A stretch of DNA of 64,000 nucleotides from Mucilaginibacter endophyticus (GTDB lineage Bacteria > Bacteroidota > Bacteroidia > Sphingobacteriales > Sphingobacteriaceae), in contig NZ_QPCG01000004.1 of assembly GCF_003351025.1 (NCBI RefSeq), positions 496,001 through 560,000 of the forward strand, given 5' to 3'. The notes below the pieces were generated by a model. That model was not told the origin of the DNA. It did not search any database and saw nothing but the letters and a program-made list of their open reading frames with translations. Positions 31,537 to 40,488 of the stretch are shown here, in pieces (within the stretch, counting starts at the first letter, position 1; each line of letters begins with the position of its first letter). The position numbers and the translations under genes are program-made.

Positions 31537-33399
31537 ATGTTTAGGAAATATAATGTAATTGTAGTTGGTGCCGGGCATGCGGGCTGTGAAGCTACCGCTG
31601 CTGCTGCCAACTTAGGTTCATCAGTTTTACTGATAACCATGAATATGGGTACTCTTGCTCAGATGAGCTGCAACCCTGCTATGGGCGGTGTGGCCAAGGG
31701 ACAGATAGTACGTGAGATTGACGCGCTGGGTGGATATTCGGGCATTATAACTGATAAAACATCTATCCAATTCAGGATGCTTAACCAGTCAAAAGGCCCT
31801 GCAATGTGGAGCCCACGTGCTCAAAGCGACCGCATGAGGTTTGCCGAAGAGTGGCGTTTATCCTTAGAACGTACTCCTAATGTTGATTTTTGGCAGGATA
31901 CCGTAACCTCATTATTAGTAAAAAATAACACCGTTTGTGGTGTACGTACTTCTATAGGCATCGAAATTGAAGCGGATGCAGTGGTATTAACCAACGGAAC
32001 TTTCCTGAATGGTGTGATCCATATCGGCGAAAAAAAGTTTGGCGGAGGTCGTACGGGAGAAAAAGCAGCTACTGGTTTAACCGAGCAATTGGTTGAATTA
32101 GGGTTTGAAGCGGGCCGTATGAAGACTGGTACCCCACCCCGTGTAGATGGTCGCAGTTTAAACTATAGCCTGATGGAAGAGCAATGGGGTGACCCTGTAA
32201 GAGGCAAATTTTCTTTCACCGATGTACCTTTTATAGAAGAGCAACGCTGCTGCTGGATTACCTATACCAATACCGATGTACACGAAACTTTGAAAGAAGG
32301 CTTCGAAAAATCGCCAATGTTTACTGGTAGAATTAAAGGTTTAGGCCCCCGTTATTGCCCATCAATTGAAGACAAGATCAACCGTTTTGCTGAGCGCGAC
32401 CGTCACCAAATTTTTGTTGAACCGGAAGGATTGAATACAGTTGAGATCTATGTAAATGGCTTCTCAACCTCACTACCCGAGGACGTACAATACAAGGCAC
32501 TCACTAAAATTCCAGGATTTGAGAATGCCAAAATGTTCAGACCAGGTTACGCAATTGAATACGATTTCTTCCCTCCTACACAATTAGGTTTAACGCTGGA
32601 GACCAAACAGATCAGTAACCTGTACTTTGCCGGCCAGATCAACGGTACCACCGGTTATGAAGAAGCTGCTTCGCAAGGCTTCATTGCAGGTATCAACGCA
32701 CACCAAAAAATTAATGATAAACATGAATTGATCCTGAAAAGATCAGAATCATACATTGGGGTTTTGATAGACGACCTGGTGACAAAAGGCACTGAAGAGC
32801 CTTACCGCATGTTCACTTCAAGAGCTGAGCACCGCTTGTTATTACGCCAGGATAATGCTGATATCAGGCTCTCGCCTATGGGTCATGAGTTAGGCCTGAT
32901 CAGTGATGAGCGTCTGGAAAAAGTTAATCAGAAAATAAAAAACTCCGACGATATTGTAGCTTATACCAAAAGCAAGTCAATCGATCCATCAACAGTAAAC
33001 GGCTTGTTAGAAGAATTAGGCACCAGCGCTCTTACTCAAAGCAACAAGCTATTCAATTTACTGAGCCGTCCGCAGGTAACTTTTGATGATCTTAAAAAAG
33101 CAGACGCCCCCTTGGCCGAACTGCTTTCGGCCTATGATAAAGAAACTATTGAACAGGCTGAAATAAAAATCAAATATGAGAGTTATTTCATCAAAGAGAT
33201 GGAGATTGTAGACAAGATGAAAAAAATGGAAGACCGTGAGATCAATCCAAATTTTGATTATCACACTTTGGTGTCGTTGTCAAAAGAGGCCCGCGAAAAA
33301 TTAATGCGGATAAAACCACGCACTTTAGGTCAGGCATCACGAATTTCTGGCGTTTCACCATCCGATATCTCTGTTTTAATGATTCACGTATCAAGATAA
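31537..33399 (+). CDS. mnmG: tRNA U34 carboxymethylaminomethyl synthesis enzyme MnmG (GidA)
   Basis: 620 residues, full length. The FAD-binding start VVGAGHAGCEATAAAANLGS, the signature CNPAMGGVAKGQIVREIDALGG, GRMKTGTPPRVDGRS and EEPYRMFTSRAEHRLLLRQDNAD are all MnmG hallmarks. The C-terminal helical domain ends in RISGVSPSDISVLMIH. With MnmE it modifies the wobble uridine of several tRNAs using FAD, folate and GTP. AAGGAGG 7 bp before the ATG is a clear ribosome site. In many bacteria this gene lies close to oriC. Confidence 0.97.
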   Translation: MFRKYNVIVVGAGHAGCEATAAAANLGSSVLLITMNMGTLAQMSCNPAMGGVAKGQIVREIDALGGYSGIITDKTSIQFRMLNQSKGPAMWSPRAQSDRMRFAEEWRLSLERTPNVDFWQDTVTSLLVKNNTVCGVRTSIGIEIEADAVVLTNGTFLNGVIHIGEKKFGGGRTGEKAATGLTEQLVELGFEAGRMKTGTPPRVDGRSLNYSLMEEQWGDPVRGKFSFTDVPFIEEQRCCWITYTNTDVHETLKEGFEKSPMFTGRIKGLGPRYCPSIEDKINRFAERDRHQIFVEPEGLNTVEIYVNGFSTSLPEDVQYKALTKIPGFENAKMFRPGYAIEYDFFPPTQLGLTLETKQISNLYFAGQINGTTGYEEAASQGFIAGINAHQKINDKHELILKRSESYIGVLIDDLVTKGTEEPYRMFTSRAEHRLLLRQDNADIRLSPMGHELGLISDERLEKVNQKIKNSDDIVAYTKSKSIDPSTVNGLLEELGTSALTQSNKLFNLLSRPQVTFDDLKKADAPLAELLSAYDKETIEQAEIKIKYESYFIKEMEIVDKMKKMEDREINPNFDYHTLVSLSKEAREKLMRIKPRTLGQASRISGVSPSDISVLMIHVSR

Positions 33400-33514
33400 C
33401 ACGTAAATAACTGATAATTATTTAATTACAAAATATCCTTTAAAATCGATTATTTTTAATTTTTAATAGTACTTGTTATAAAAACATAAAAATCGCTTAT
33501 ATCGCCTAAAAACC

Positions 33515-35155
33515 ATGTTAAATACAAAATCGGCTATTTTTTACAAAAATTCGTTACTGATTTTTATCGTTTTATTCATTTTTGGATGCGCGGCCCAGCA
33601 ACCACCGCAAGGAGGGCCGCGCGACCAGACTCCGCCCAAATTAGTGAAGGCAATTCCGGGAAATAAAACCAGGAATTTTAATGCCAAACAAATCGACCTG
33701 GAATTTGACGAGTTTATCAAACTCACCAACGCTTACCAGGAGATCAGCATGAGCCCGGCTATGGAGAAGCAACCCGAGTACTCATCCAACAAAAGAAAAT
33801 TAAAAATCGAGTTTAAAGACACCCTTCTGAAAAATACAACTTACGTTATCAATTTTGGGAAGGCGATACAAGATGTGAACGAAAGTAACATCCTGAAAAA
33901 TTTCACTTACGTTTTTTCGACAGGCAGTCATATCGACTCGTTAAGCATTAGCGGTTCTGTCACCAACACGCTCACCCAGGAAAAAGAGAAAGACGTACTG
34001 GTATTTATTTTCCCGGTGAAACAGGATACACTCTTCGGAAAAAAGAAGCCATCCATTTTCGCACTTACGGATTCATCAGGAAATTTCGCGTTGAATAATT
34101 TACGCGAAGACGACTACCGCATCTACGCTTTGAAAGAAGCAAGCCCGGATAAAATATTTAACCGAGATGATGAGTTGATCGCTTTCCTTAAAAAACCGAT
34201 CCATCTTAGGGCTGATACATCAAACATCCAATTAAACTTATTTAAGCAGGATCCCGAAAAATTCAGGGTATCAGAAAAGCGTTTTGATACCGACGGAAAA
34301 TTACTGTTGGTTTTCAATAAAGGTTTAACGCAGCCGGCCGTTAAGATCCTCTACCCTTCTGATGTAGATAACCGGAAACAAGTATCCTTTTCCCGTACCA
34401 AGGATACCGCATCTGTTTACCTGCGCAACATGAACTTTGACTCCCTACGGGTAGCCATATTTGATAAAGGTAAAGCGATAGATACCATTTACCAGCTAAA
34501 ACGTAAAAACGAAAGCTTTACACGCACTTTAACAGCAAGCTACAATATTGGTAACGACAGTAAATTAAAACCGGGCGGCAACCTGGTAGTTACCGCAAGC
34601 ATACCTATTGAAAACTTCGACCAATCTCAAATCACTTTAAATGAGGATTCGGTTGCCACAAGCGATTATACCATCCAAAAAGATACGGGAAACTATAAAC
34701 TGCTTAATATAAAATACCGCTGGCGCGAAAACAGTAAATATGAACTGATAATTAACGATGGCGCTTTAACCGATATTTACGGCGATAAGAATAAACGCTT
34801 ATCCAAAAAATTCCAAATCAATAAGCTCGACAATTATAGCCAGCTTACTGTGAAGCTAACCGTTCCCGATACGGCAAAAGCATATGTCGTTGAGCTTTTA
34901 AGCGAAGACAAAAAGCTTATTCAAAGTGATGCCATTACTAAAAGTACCTCGCTGGTTTATAAGGGTATTTTGGCAGCCAAATATTACGTCAGGATCATTT
35001 ATGATGAAAACAAAAACGGTAAATGGGATAGCGGTAACGTAAAGCTAAAACGGCAACCCGAAAATATCTGGCTGAACGAAAAACTCATCACCCTGCGGCC
35101 AAACTGGGAAGCCGAAGAAACGGTCACTATTCCAAAAGAAAAAGTTACTCCTTAA
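33515..35155 (+). CDS. Ig-like-domain lipoprotein
   Basis: 546 residues. The lipoprotein signal ends at a Cys in FIFGCAAQQPPQGGPRD. An Ig-like SbsA_Ig/Big_5 domain follows at about 40-140 (TPPKLVKAIPGNKTRNF, ITLEFDEFI-like strand, VFSTGSHIDSL), then a carboxypeptidase-regulatory-like sandwich (about 145-240; SGNFALNNLREDDYRIYALKE). The rest is beta-rich. The GGPRDxxPP start is typical of a conserved Bacteroidota outer-membrane lipoprotein family of unknown function. The last 11 bp overlap the convergent gamma-carbonic anhydrase gene. Confidence 0.85.
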   Translation: MLNTKSAIFYKNSLLIFIVLFIFGCAAQQPPQGGPRDQTPPKLVKAIPGNKTRNFNAKQIDLEFDEFIKLTNAYQEISMSPAMEKQPEYSSNKRKLKIEFKDTLLKNTTYVINFGKAIQDVNESNILKNFTYVFSTGSHIDSLSISGSVTNTLTQEKEKDVLVFIFPVKQDTLFGKKKPSIFALTDSSGNFALNNLREDDYRIYALKEASPDKIFNRDDELIAFLKKPIHLRADTSNIQLNLFKQDPEKFRVSEKRFDTDGKLLLVFNKGLTQPAVKILYPSDVDNRKQVSFSRTKDTASVYLRNMNFDSLRVAIFDKGKAIDTIYQLKRKNESFTRTLTASYNIGNDSKLKPGGNLVVTASIPIENFDQSQITLNEDSVATSDYTIQKDTGNYKLLNIKYRWRENSKYELIINDGALTDIYGDKNKRLSKKFQINKLDNYSQLTVKLTVPDTAKAYVVELLSEDKKLIQSDAITKSTSLVYKGILAAKYYVRIIYDENKNGKWDSGNVKLKRQPENIWLNEKLITLRPNWEAEETVTIPKEKVTP

Positions 35156-35657
35156 ACCAGCCGGAGTACATAATATAATTTTGAGGCAATTGCTTCAACA
35201 TAGCCCTTTGCTCATCAGTAAGGGGCTTTATTTTTTTTGCAGGAATACCGGCATATAAATACCCTGACTCACAGATGGTATTTTCCAACACCACAGCACC
35301 TGCAGCTATGATCACAAACTCATTTACAACCGCGTGATCCATCACAATAGCACCCATGCCTACCAAAGTATGGTCGTGCAGAGTACAGCCGTGTACAAGC
35401 GCGTTATGCCCAATAGAAACACTGTTACCTATATTGGTTGGAGCTTTCAAATAAGTAGCATGGATCACCGCGCCATCCTGAATATTAGTATTATTACCTA
35501 TTTTAATATAGTGTACATCGCCGCGGATCACGGCGTTAAACCATACCGAACAATTATCACCCATCACCACATCCCCAACTATAGTACAGTTTTCGGCAAT
35601 AAAACAATCATTACCCCAAACAGGGCTTTTATCCTTCACAGGCAAAATAACAGGCAT
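35145..35657 (-). CDS. Gamma-carbonic-anhydrase-family protein
   Basis: 170 residues, left-handed beta-helix made of hexapeptide repeats (FIAENCTIVGDVVMGDNCSVW, then VIRGDVHYIKIGNNTNIQDG). Metal-binding His are seen in VIHATYLK, GHNALVHGC and the preceding repeats; the C-terminal helix PQNYIMYSGWF packs the trimer. Family members bind Zn or Co and may hydrate CO2 or act on acyl-CoA-like substrates (PaaY/CaiE). Convergent overlap of 11 bp with the lipoprotein gene. Confidence 0.92.
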   Translation of the reverse strand: MPVILPVKDKSPVWGNDCFIAENCTIVGDVVMGDNCSVWFNAVIRGDVHYIKIGNNTNIQDGAVIHATYLKAPTNIGNSVSIGHNALVHGCTLHDHTLVGMGAIVMDHAVVNEFVIIAAGAVVLENTICESGYLYAGIPAKKIKPLTDEQRAMLKQLPQNYIMYSGWFKE

Positions 35658-35741
35658 AGATTAATTATTAAATGGTAATTTAAAAATCCGAAATCTAAAT
35701 TCCGAAATCCGAAATTTTAGTTATGTTTGAATATAAAATAA

Positions 35742-35814
35742 GCGAAAATAGCTCAGTCGGTAGAGCGTCAGTTTCCCAAACTGAAGGCCGCGGGTTCGAA
35801 TCCCGTTTTTCGCT
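35742..35814 (+). tRNA. trnG: tRNA-Gly (anticodon CCC)
   Basis: 73 nt. Acceptor GCGAAAA/TTTTCGC, D-arm GCTC/GAGC, anticodon stem TCAGT/ACTGA with loop TTCCCAA, T-arm GCGGG/CCCGT with TTCGAAT, discriminator T as expected for bacterial tRNA-Gly. CCA is not encoded. Confidence 0.96.
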
Positions 35815-35840
35815 CACTCACAAAATTTTTCTTAAATAAT

Positions 35841-35934
35841 CGTCATTGCGAGGTACGAAGCAATCCCAAACTATACAGAGGAACTTGCTTAGCTACTCTG
35901 CTTATTGGGGATTGCTTCGTACCTCGCAATGACG
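35841..35934. repeat. Long near-perfect palindrome (CGTCATTGCGAGGTACGAAG arms)
   Basis: Left arm CGTCATTGCGAGGTACGAAG (then CAATCCC) and right arm GGGATTG then CTTCGTACCTCGCAATGACG pair exactly over 27 bases around a 40-base loop. Related to family C. It lies between tRNA-Gly and nadB and may end both transcripts. Confidence 0.9.
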
Positions 35935-35951
35935 TAGTGTATAATACTATT

Positions 35952-37544
35952 TTAAAACACCGTATCCTGTACCTTATCAGCATGTTCAGGATAATCAGTA
36001 GTGTAGTGTAACCCCCTACTCTCCTTACGTAGCATAGCCGATTTTACTACAATAAATGAAACCTGTATCAGATTGCGCAGCTCGCAAAGTTTTACAGAAA
36101 GCTTTGTTTTTTTATAGAAATCTTCAGTCTCTTCATATAATAATTTCAACCTGCGCAAGGCCCTATCCAGCCTGAAATCAGACCGAACAATACCCACATA
36201 GTCATTCATTAACTTCTGCATTTCGCGCACGTTGTGGGTCACCAGGATATCTTCATTTGACAGCTGAACACCTTTCTCATCCCAGTCAGGAATATTATCC
36301 GGGATCACGTTATTTTCAAATTGGGTAATGGCATCTTCATAAATACGATGCGCAAAAACCAGTGCCTCCAATAACGAATTTGAAGCTAAACGATTTGCTC
36401 CATGCAGGCCTGTTGACGAACATTCGCCGCAGGCATATAACCTTAATATAGACGATTGACCGACATGGTTAACCAAAATACCGCCACACATATAATGACA
36501 GGCCGGCGCAACCGGGATCATATCCTTGGTCATATCGATACCGATTTCCAGGCATTTAGCATAAATATTAGGGAAATGGTTCAGGATATCCTTCTTACTG
36601 CGATGCCTAACATCCAAATAAACAAAGTCTTCACCAGATTTTTTGATCTCGGCATCGATAGCCCTTGCCGTAATATCACGGGGCGCTAATGATTTACGCT
36701 CGTCATACTCGTGCATAAATTCTTCACCATTGGTACGTTTCAACACACCTCCAAAACCACGTACAGCTTCAGATATCAAGAATGATGGATATTCGCCAGG
36801 ATTATATAAGGCTGTAGGGTGGAATTGCATAAACTCCATATTACGTACTTTACCCTTCGCACGATAAACCATAGCGATGCCGTCACCGGTAGCAATGGTT
36901 GGGTTTGTGGTAACCGCATAAATATGCCCTGCCCCACCTGCAGCCATTACTGTAACCTTCGAAAGGATCTTTTCAACAATCTTGGTCTCTGTATTAAAGG
37001 CATAAATCCCGAAGCAGGTAATATCGGTACTTGATTTACCCACCAGCTCACCTAAATGGTGTTGTGTGATCAAATCGACAGCAAAATAATGCGTAAGTAT
37101 CTCAATATTAGGGTTTTTATGAATTTCTTCTAAAAGCGAACGCTCTATCTCCCAGCCAGTTACATCTTTATAATGTAGTACACGAAACTCAGAATGTCCA
37201 CCCTCTTTTGCCAGGTCATAAACGCCTTCATTGGTCTTGTCGAAATTGGTTCCGTAATCAATTATTTCGTTAATACGCGCCGGACCTTCTTTAACAACAG
37301 CTTCAACAACTTCACGGTCGCAAAGGCCATCTCCACTTATTAAGGTGTCCTGGATATGTTTTTCAAAAGAATCTTCTTTTTTATCCACAACCACCGCAAC
37401 GCCTCCCTGGGCATATTTGGTGTTGGATTCATCTTCGTTAGATTTTGTAACTATCAGAACCTTACCACGCTTCGCGGCTTTGAGCGCAAAACTTAATCCG
37501 GCAATTCCTGAACCCACTACAAGGAAATCAACAGTTCGGGTCAT
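35952..37544 (-). CDS. nadB: L-aspartate oxidase
   Basis: 530 residues. FAD-binding VVGSGIAGLSFALKAAKRG, the substrate loop SNTKYAQGGVAVV, THYFAVDLI, CHYMCGGILVNHVGQSSI and GANRLASNSLLEALVFAHR match NadB. It oxidises L-aspartate to iminoaspartate, the first step of de novo NAD synthesis. It is divergent from nadA, whose product uses its unstable intermediate; the shared 407-bp gap may carry common control. Confidence 0.96.
   Translation of the reverse strand: MTRTVDFLVVGSGIAGLSFALKAAKRGKVLIVTKSNEDESNTKYAQGGVAVVVDKKEDSFEKHIQDTLISGDGLCDREVVEAVVKEGPARINEIIDYGTNFDKTNEGVYDLAKEGGHSEFRVLHYKDVTGWEIERSLLEEIHKNPNIEILTHYFAVDLITQHHLGELVGKSSTDITCFGIYAFNTETKIVEKILSKVTVMAAGGAGHIYAVTTNPTIATGDGIAMVYRAKGKVRNMEFMQFHPTALYNPGEYPSFLISEAVRGFGGVLKRTNGEEFMHEYDERKSLAPRDITARAIDAEIKKSGEDFVYLDVRHRSKKDILNHFPNIYAKCLEIGIDMTKDMIPVAPACHYMCGGILVNHVGQSSILRLYACGECSSTGLHGANRLASNSLLEALVFAHRIYEDAITQFENNVIPDNIPDWDEKGVQLSNEDILVTHNVREMQKLMNDYVGIVRSDFRLDRALRRLKLLYEETEDFYKKTKLSVKLCELRNLIQVSFIVVKSAMLRKESRGLHYTTDYPEHADKVQDTVF
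37381..37389 (+). promoter_or_regulatory. DnaA-box-like site inside nadB
   Basis: TTATCCACA, exact match to the consensus DnaA box. It lies in coding sequence, so chance is possible. Confidence 0.35.
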
Positions 37545-37641
37545 GTTTTATATGAAATGTGTGTAAAAGTAGTACTAATGTTAATAACAGCTGTAAAACC
37601 TGTTAAGTTTATGTAAACAAAAAGTGAAAAATAGTTTACAG

Positions 37642-37650
37642 TGTGTATAA
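37642..37650 (-). promoter_or_regulatory. DnaA-box-like site between nadB and nadA
   Basis: TTATACACA on the minus strand fits TTATNCACA. Confidence 0.4.
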
Positions 37651-37797
37651 CTCCCTTTCTCAGGTCGAATATCAATATTTTTTGATCGACTTTTCCGACA
37701 CTTTAGTCATAAAGCTAACATTTTGTCAACCCTGAAAATATTAACATAAAACTTTTTCAAATAAAAATTGATTGTCACAGATATCTAAAAATCAGCA

Positions 37798-37805
37798 TAC
37801 TTTTG
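37798..37805 (+). promoter_or_regulatory. Probable -7 promoter element of nadA
   Basis: TACTTTTG fits TAnnTTTG; TTG triplets lie 23-27 bases upstream. Confidence 0.45.
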
Positions 37806-37951
37806 GTGGAAAAATGTTTATAAGTGTTAATAAATTGTGAAAACTAACTTTTAAAACAAAAATTACTCCGACTTTTGCACATTACCAACACCCCAATAAA
37901 CAATAAGTCTTTTTATATTAAAAATTAGTTGTTATTAATTGAATTGTGGAA

Positions 37952-38944
37952 ATGAATACCTTCGAAGAAATAAATCTGAAAGGATACGTGGATGAAGAAA
38001 TTGATCCGACGCTTGATCTTTTCGCGGAAATTGAAAAATTAAAAAAGCAAAAAAATGCGGTGATCCTGGCGCACTATTACCAGGACGGTGATATACAGGA
38101 TATTGCCGATTACATTGGCGATAGTTTGGGATTATCCCAACAAGCTGCCAAAACGGATGCCGACATCATTGTTTTTGCAGGCGTACATTTCATGGCAGAA
38201 ACAGCCAAGATCCTGTCGCCAACAAAGAAGGTTTTGCTGCCGGATATGAAGGCAGGTTGTTCATTAGCAGATAGTTGCCCGCCTCACTTGTTTAAAAAGT
38301 TTAAGGAAAACTATCCCGATCACCTGGTGATCACGTATGTAAACTGTACGGCCGAACTGAAAGCTTTAACTGACATTGTTTGTACATCAAGCAATGCCGT
38401 ACAGATTGTGGAGAGCTTACCGAAGGATCAGAAGATCATTTTCGGTCCTGATAAAAACCTTGGCGCGTATGTAGCCAAGAAAACCGGTCGCGACCTGGTA
38501 TTGTGGAACGGTGCCTGTATGGTGCATGAGATATTTTCGAGAGAAAAAATCACTAAGCTGAAAGAAAGGCATCCGGGAGCAAAACTGCTGGCGCACCCTG
38601 AGTGCGAGGATGTTATCCTGGAAATGGCCGATTATGTTGGTTCAACAACCGGTATTTTGAAATATGCCGGCAGCCGCCAGGATAAGGAATTTATTGTAGC
38701 AACAGAATCGGGTATTTTACACCAGATGCAGAAGGAAAATCCGGATAAAATATTTATTCCGGCGCCGCCAAATAACAACTGCGCATGTAACGATTGTCCG
38801 CATATGAAGCGTAACACATTGGAAAAATTGTACCTGTGTTTGAAAAATGAAACGCCTGAGGTAATTGTACCAGAGCATATTATTGAAAAAGCGGTAAAAC
38901 CAATAGAGCGCATGCTTGAAATTTCGGCCCAGTTGGGATTGTAG
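37952..38944 (+). CDS. nadA: Quinolinate synthase
   Basis: 330 residues from the ATG at 37952; a GTG two codons earlier is also possible. YYQDGDIQDIADYIGDSLGL is the substrate-binding start. The three conserved [4Fe-4S] cysteines are in MKAGCSLADSC, YVNCTAELKA and NNNCACNDCPHMKRNT. It condenses iminoaspartate with dihydroxyacetone phosphate to quinolinate for NAD synthesis. NadB is encoded on the other side of the shared intergenic region; nadC is not in the window. Confidence 0.96.
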   Translation: MNTFEEINLKGYVDEEIDPTLDLFAEIEKLKKQKNAVILAHYYQDGDIQDIADYIGDSLGLSQQAAKTDADIIVFAGVHFMAETAKILSPTKKVLLPDMKAGCSLADSCPPHLFKKFKENYPDHLVITYVNCTAELKALTDIVCTSSNAVQIVESLPKDQKIIFGPDKNLGAYVAKKTGRDLVLWNGACMVHEIFSREKITKLKERHPGAKLLAHPECEDVILEMADYVGSTTGILKYAGSRQDKEFIVATESGILHQMQKENPDKIFIPAPPNNNCACNDCPHMKRNTLEKLYLCLKNETPEVIVPEHIIEKAVKPIERMLEISAQLGL

Positions 38945-38952
38945 AAGAATAA

Positions 38953-38985
38953 AGACTTACGAAGTTTTTAAAACTTCGTAAGTCT
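38953..38985. repeat. Perfect 15-bp hairpin after nadA
   Basis: AGACTTACGAAGTTT and AAACTTCGTAAGTCT are separated by 3 bases. It could act as a terminator, though the T-tract is weak; the sequence type is also known as a dispersed palindrome in related genomes. Confidence 0.8.
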
Positions 38986-39130
38986 GAAAATATAGAGGTT
39001 GATTTTACTGATTTTTTGTTGGTGAGATGGCCTCTTGGTAAAACTTATAAACCGGGTAATTGTGGAAAACCCGGAGGCATAAAAATGAAGGTATTTTTAC
39101 TGGAAAAGTGCCTTCAGGCTGGTAAAAAGG

Positions 39131-39422
39131 CTAAAAATCATAAAAAATTTTTCCGCCAAAGGCGGATATAATGTAGACAGGTTGCGGCCCGGAAAATTGG
39201 GTTATCCACATTATTGTTAAAAAGTATAAGGTGGGGATAAGCTGCAAACAGGGATAGGCGTCGATATATTTGTAGCCCAATTTCTGGGTAATTGGAGGTC
39301 TGAAGCTTGAAGTAGCCTAAAAATCCAAAAAATTTTTCCCGCCTTCGGCGGATGGAGTAAACCGGGTTGCGGCCCAAAATGTAAAGAATAAAAAATTTAA
39401 AAGTTTTTCCGCCTTCGGCGGA
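39131..39422. repeat. Three-copy AT-run/CCGCC hairpin repeat
   Basis: CTAAAAATCATAAAAAATTT then TTCCGCCAAAGGCGG (39131-39167), CTAAAAATCCAAAAAATTTT then TCCCGCCTTCGGCGG (39317-39351), and AAAAAATTTAAAAGTTTTTC then CGCCTTCGGCGG (39390-39421). The first two also share the downstream GGTTGCGGCCC. A DnaA box follows copy one. Confidence 0.75.
39202..39210 (+). promoter_or_regulatory. Perfect DnaA box
   Basis: TTATCCACA in the A/T-rich nadA-thiL gap. Confidence 0.5.
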
Positions 39423-39441
39423 GAAATTTAAAGGGTTAAAT

Positions 39442-40488
39442 ATGTTTGAAAATCAGGATAGAACCAATTTAGAGGAGCTTGGCGAATTTGGCCTTATCGG
39501 TCATCTCACCAAAAATATCAAGCTCACCAACGAAAGCTCAAAAAAGGGCGTTGGCGATGATGCCGCGGTACTTGATTTTGCCGGCAAAAAAGTGCTGGTA
39601 AGTACCGATATGCTGTTGGAAGGGATCCATTTTGATTTGGCCTACACGCCGCTTAAACATTTGGGTTACAAAGCGATACAAGTAAACCTGAGTGATATTT
39701 ATGCGATGAATGGCATAGCGTCGCAGGTCACTGTATCTATCGGCATGTCGAGCAAATTTCCGCTCGAAGCCATTGAGGAGCTTTACCAGGGGATTTATAT
39801 CGCCTGTGAAAAATATAATGTGGATTTGATAGGTGGTGATACTACCGCTTCAAAACAAGGATTGGTTATCAGTGTAACTTCAATTGGCTATGCCGATGAA
39901 GCTGATATTGTGTACCGTAACGGTGCCGAAGAAGGTGATTTGATTTGTGTATCCGGAGATTTGGGGGGTGCCTATACCGGTTTACAACTGTTGGAGCGTG
40001 AAAAATTGATTTACCTGGAAAATCCTAATATTCAGCCAGATCTGGAAGGTAAGGACTACATTGTTGAACGTCAGCTCAAACCCGAAGCGCGCCGTGATGT
40101 GGTTGAACTATTGAAAAGTATAGAGGTTAAACCCACTGCTATGATCGATGTATCCGACGGTTTAGCTTCTGAGTTACTGCATATCTGCAAGCAAAGTAAT
40201 AAGGGGTGTAACCTGTACGAAGAGAAAATTCCGCTTGATCCGATGACTTTTGAAACCGCCCGCGAATTTAACCTCGACCCCACTATTTGTGCCTTAAGCG
40301 GCGGTGAGGATTATGAATTATTGTTCACCGTAAAGCAGGCCGATTACGATAAGATCAAATTTAAAATGGATATCAGCATTATCGGGTATATCACCGAGCC
40401 ATCGGCCGGTTGTAACCTGATCACCAAAAGTGGCACTGTTCATGAATTGAAAGCCCAGGGTTGGAACGCGTTTAAAAAAGCAGAATAA
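39442..40488 (+). CDS. thiL: Thiamine-phosphate kinase
   Basis: 348 residues. GDDAAVLDFAGKKVLVSTDML, GIHFDLAYTPLKHLGYKAI and NLSDIYAMNG are the Mg-ATP-binding motifs of the AIRS/ThiL fold; GGDTTASKQGLVISVT and IDVSDGLASELLHI follow. It makes thiamine diphosphate from thiamine phosphate. No TPP riboswitch was seen in the 5' region. The stop overlaps the start of the following membrane protein gene (TAATG). Confidence 0.93.
   Translation: MFENQDRTNLEELGEFGLIGHLTKNIKLTNESSKKGVGDDAAVLDFAGKKVLVSTDMLLEGIHFDLAYTPLKHLGYKAIQVNLSDIYAMNGIASQVTVSIGMSSKFPLEAIEELYQGIYIACEKYNVDLIGGDTTASKQGLVISVTSIGYADEADIVYRNGAEEGDLICVSGDLGGAYTGLQLLEREKLIYLENPNIQPDLEGKDYIVERQLKPEARRDVVELLKSIEVKPTAMIDVSDGLASELLHICKQSNKGCNLYEEKIPLDPMTFETAREFNLDPTICALSGGEDYELLFTVKQADYDKIKFKMDISIIGYITEPSAGCNLITKSGTVHELKAQGWNAFKKAE

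Larger units (their letters stand above)
37545..37951. other. A/T-rich divergent nadB-nadA intergenic region
   Basis: No gene. It is very A/T-rich. TGTGTATAA at 37642-37650 is a perfect DnaA box on the minus strand (TTATACACA). TACTTTTG at 37798-37805 fits the -7 promoter element for nadA, giving a leader of about 140 bases. No NAD-type riboswitch was recognised. Confidence 0.55.
38945..39441. other. A/T-rich intergenic region, possible origin of replication
   Basis: 497 bp without a gene between nadA and thiL. It contains a 15-bp perfect hairpin (38953-38985), a perfect DnaA box TTATCCACA (39202-39210, plus strand), two boxes with one mismatch on the minus strand (TTTTCCACA, 39061-39069; TTATCCCCA, 39232-39240) and three copies of an A/T-run plus CCGCC-GGCGG hairpin module. 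This is the most origin-like stretch in the window, but no unwinding element was proven. Confidence 0.45.

Noticed and set aside
35742..35934. Integrated element at tRNA-Gly
   Set aside because: No integrase and no repeat of the tRNA 3' end in the window.
39131..39422. Possible CRISPR array
   Set aside because: Only three unequal copies with irregular spacing, hairpins with AT runs and no cas genes.
39300..39441. TPP riboswitch before thiL
   Set aside because: No CUGAGA or other conserved TPP-aptamer core was found.
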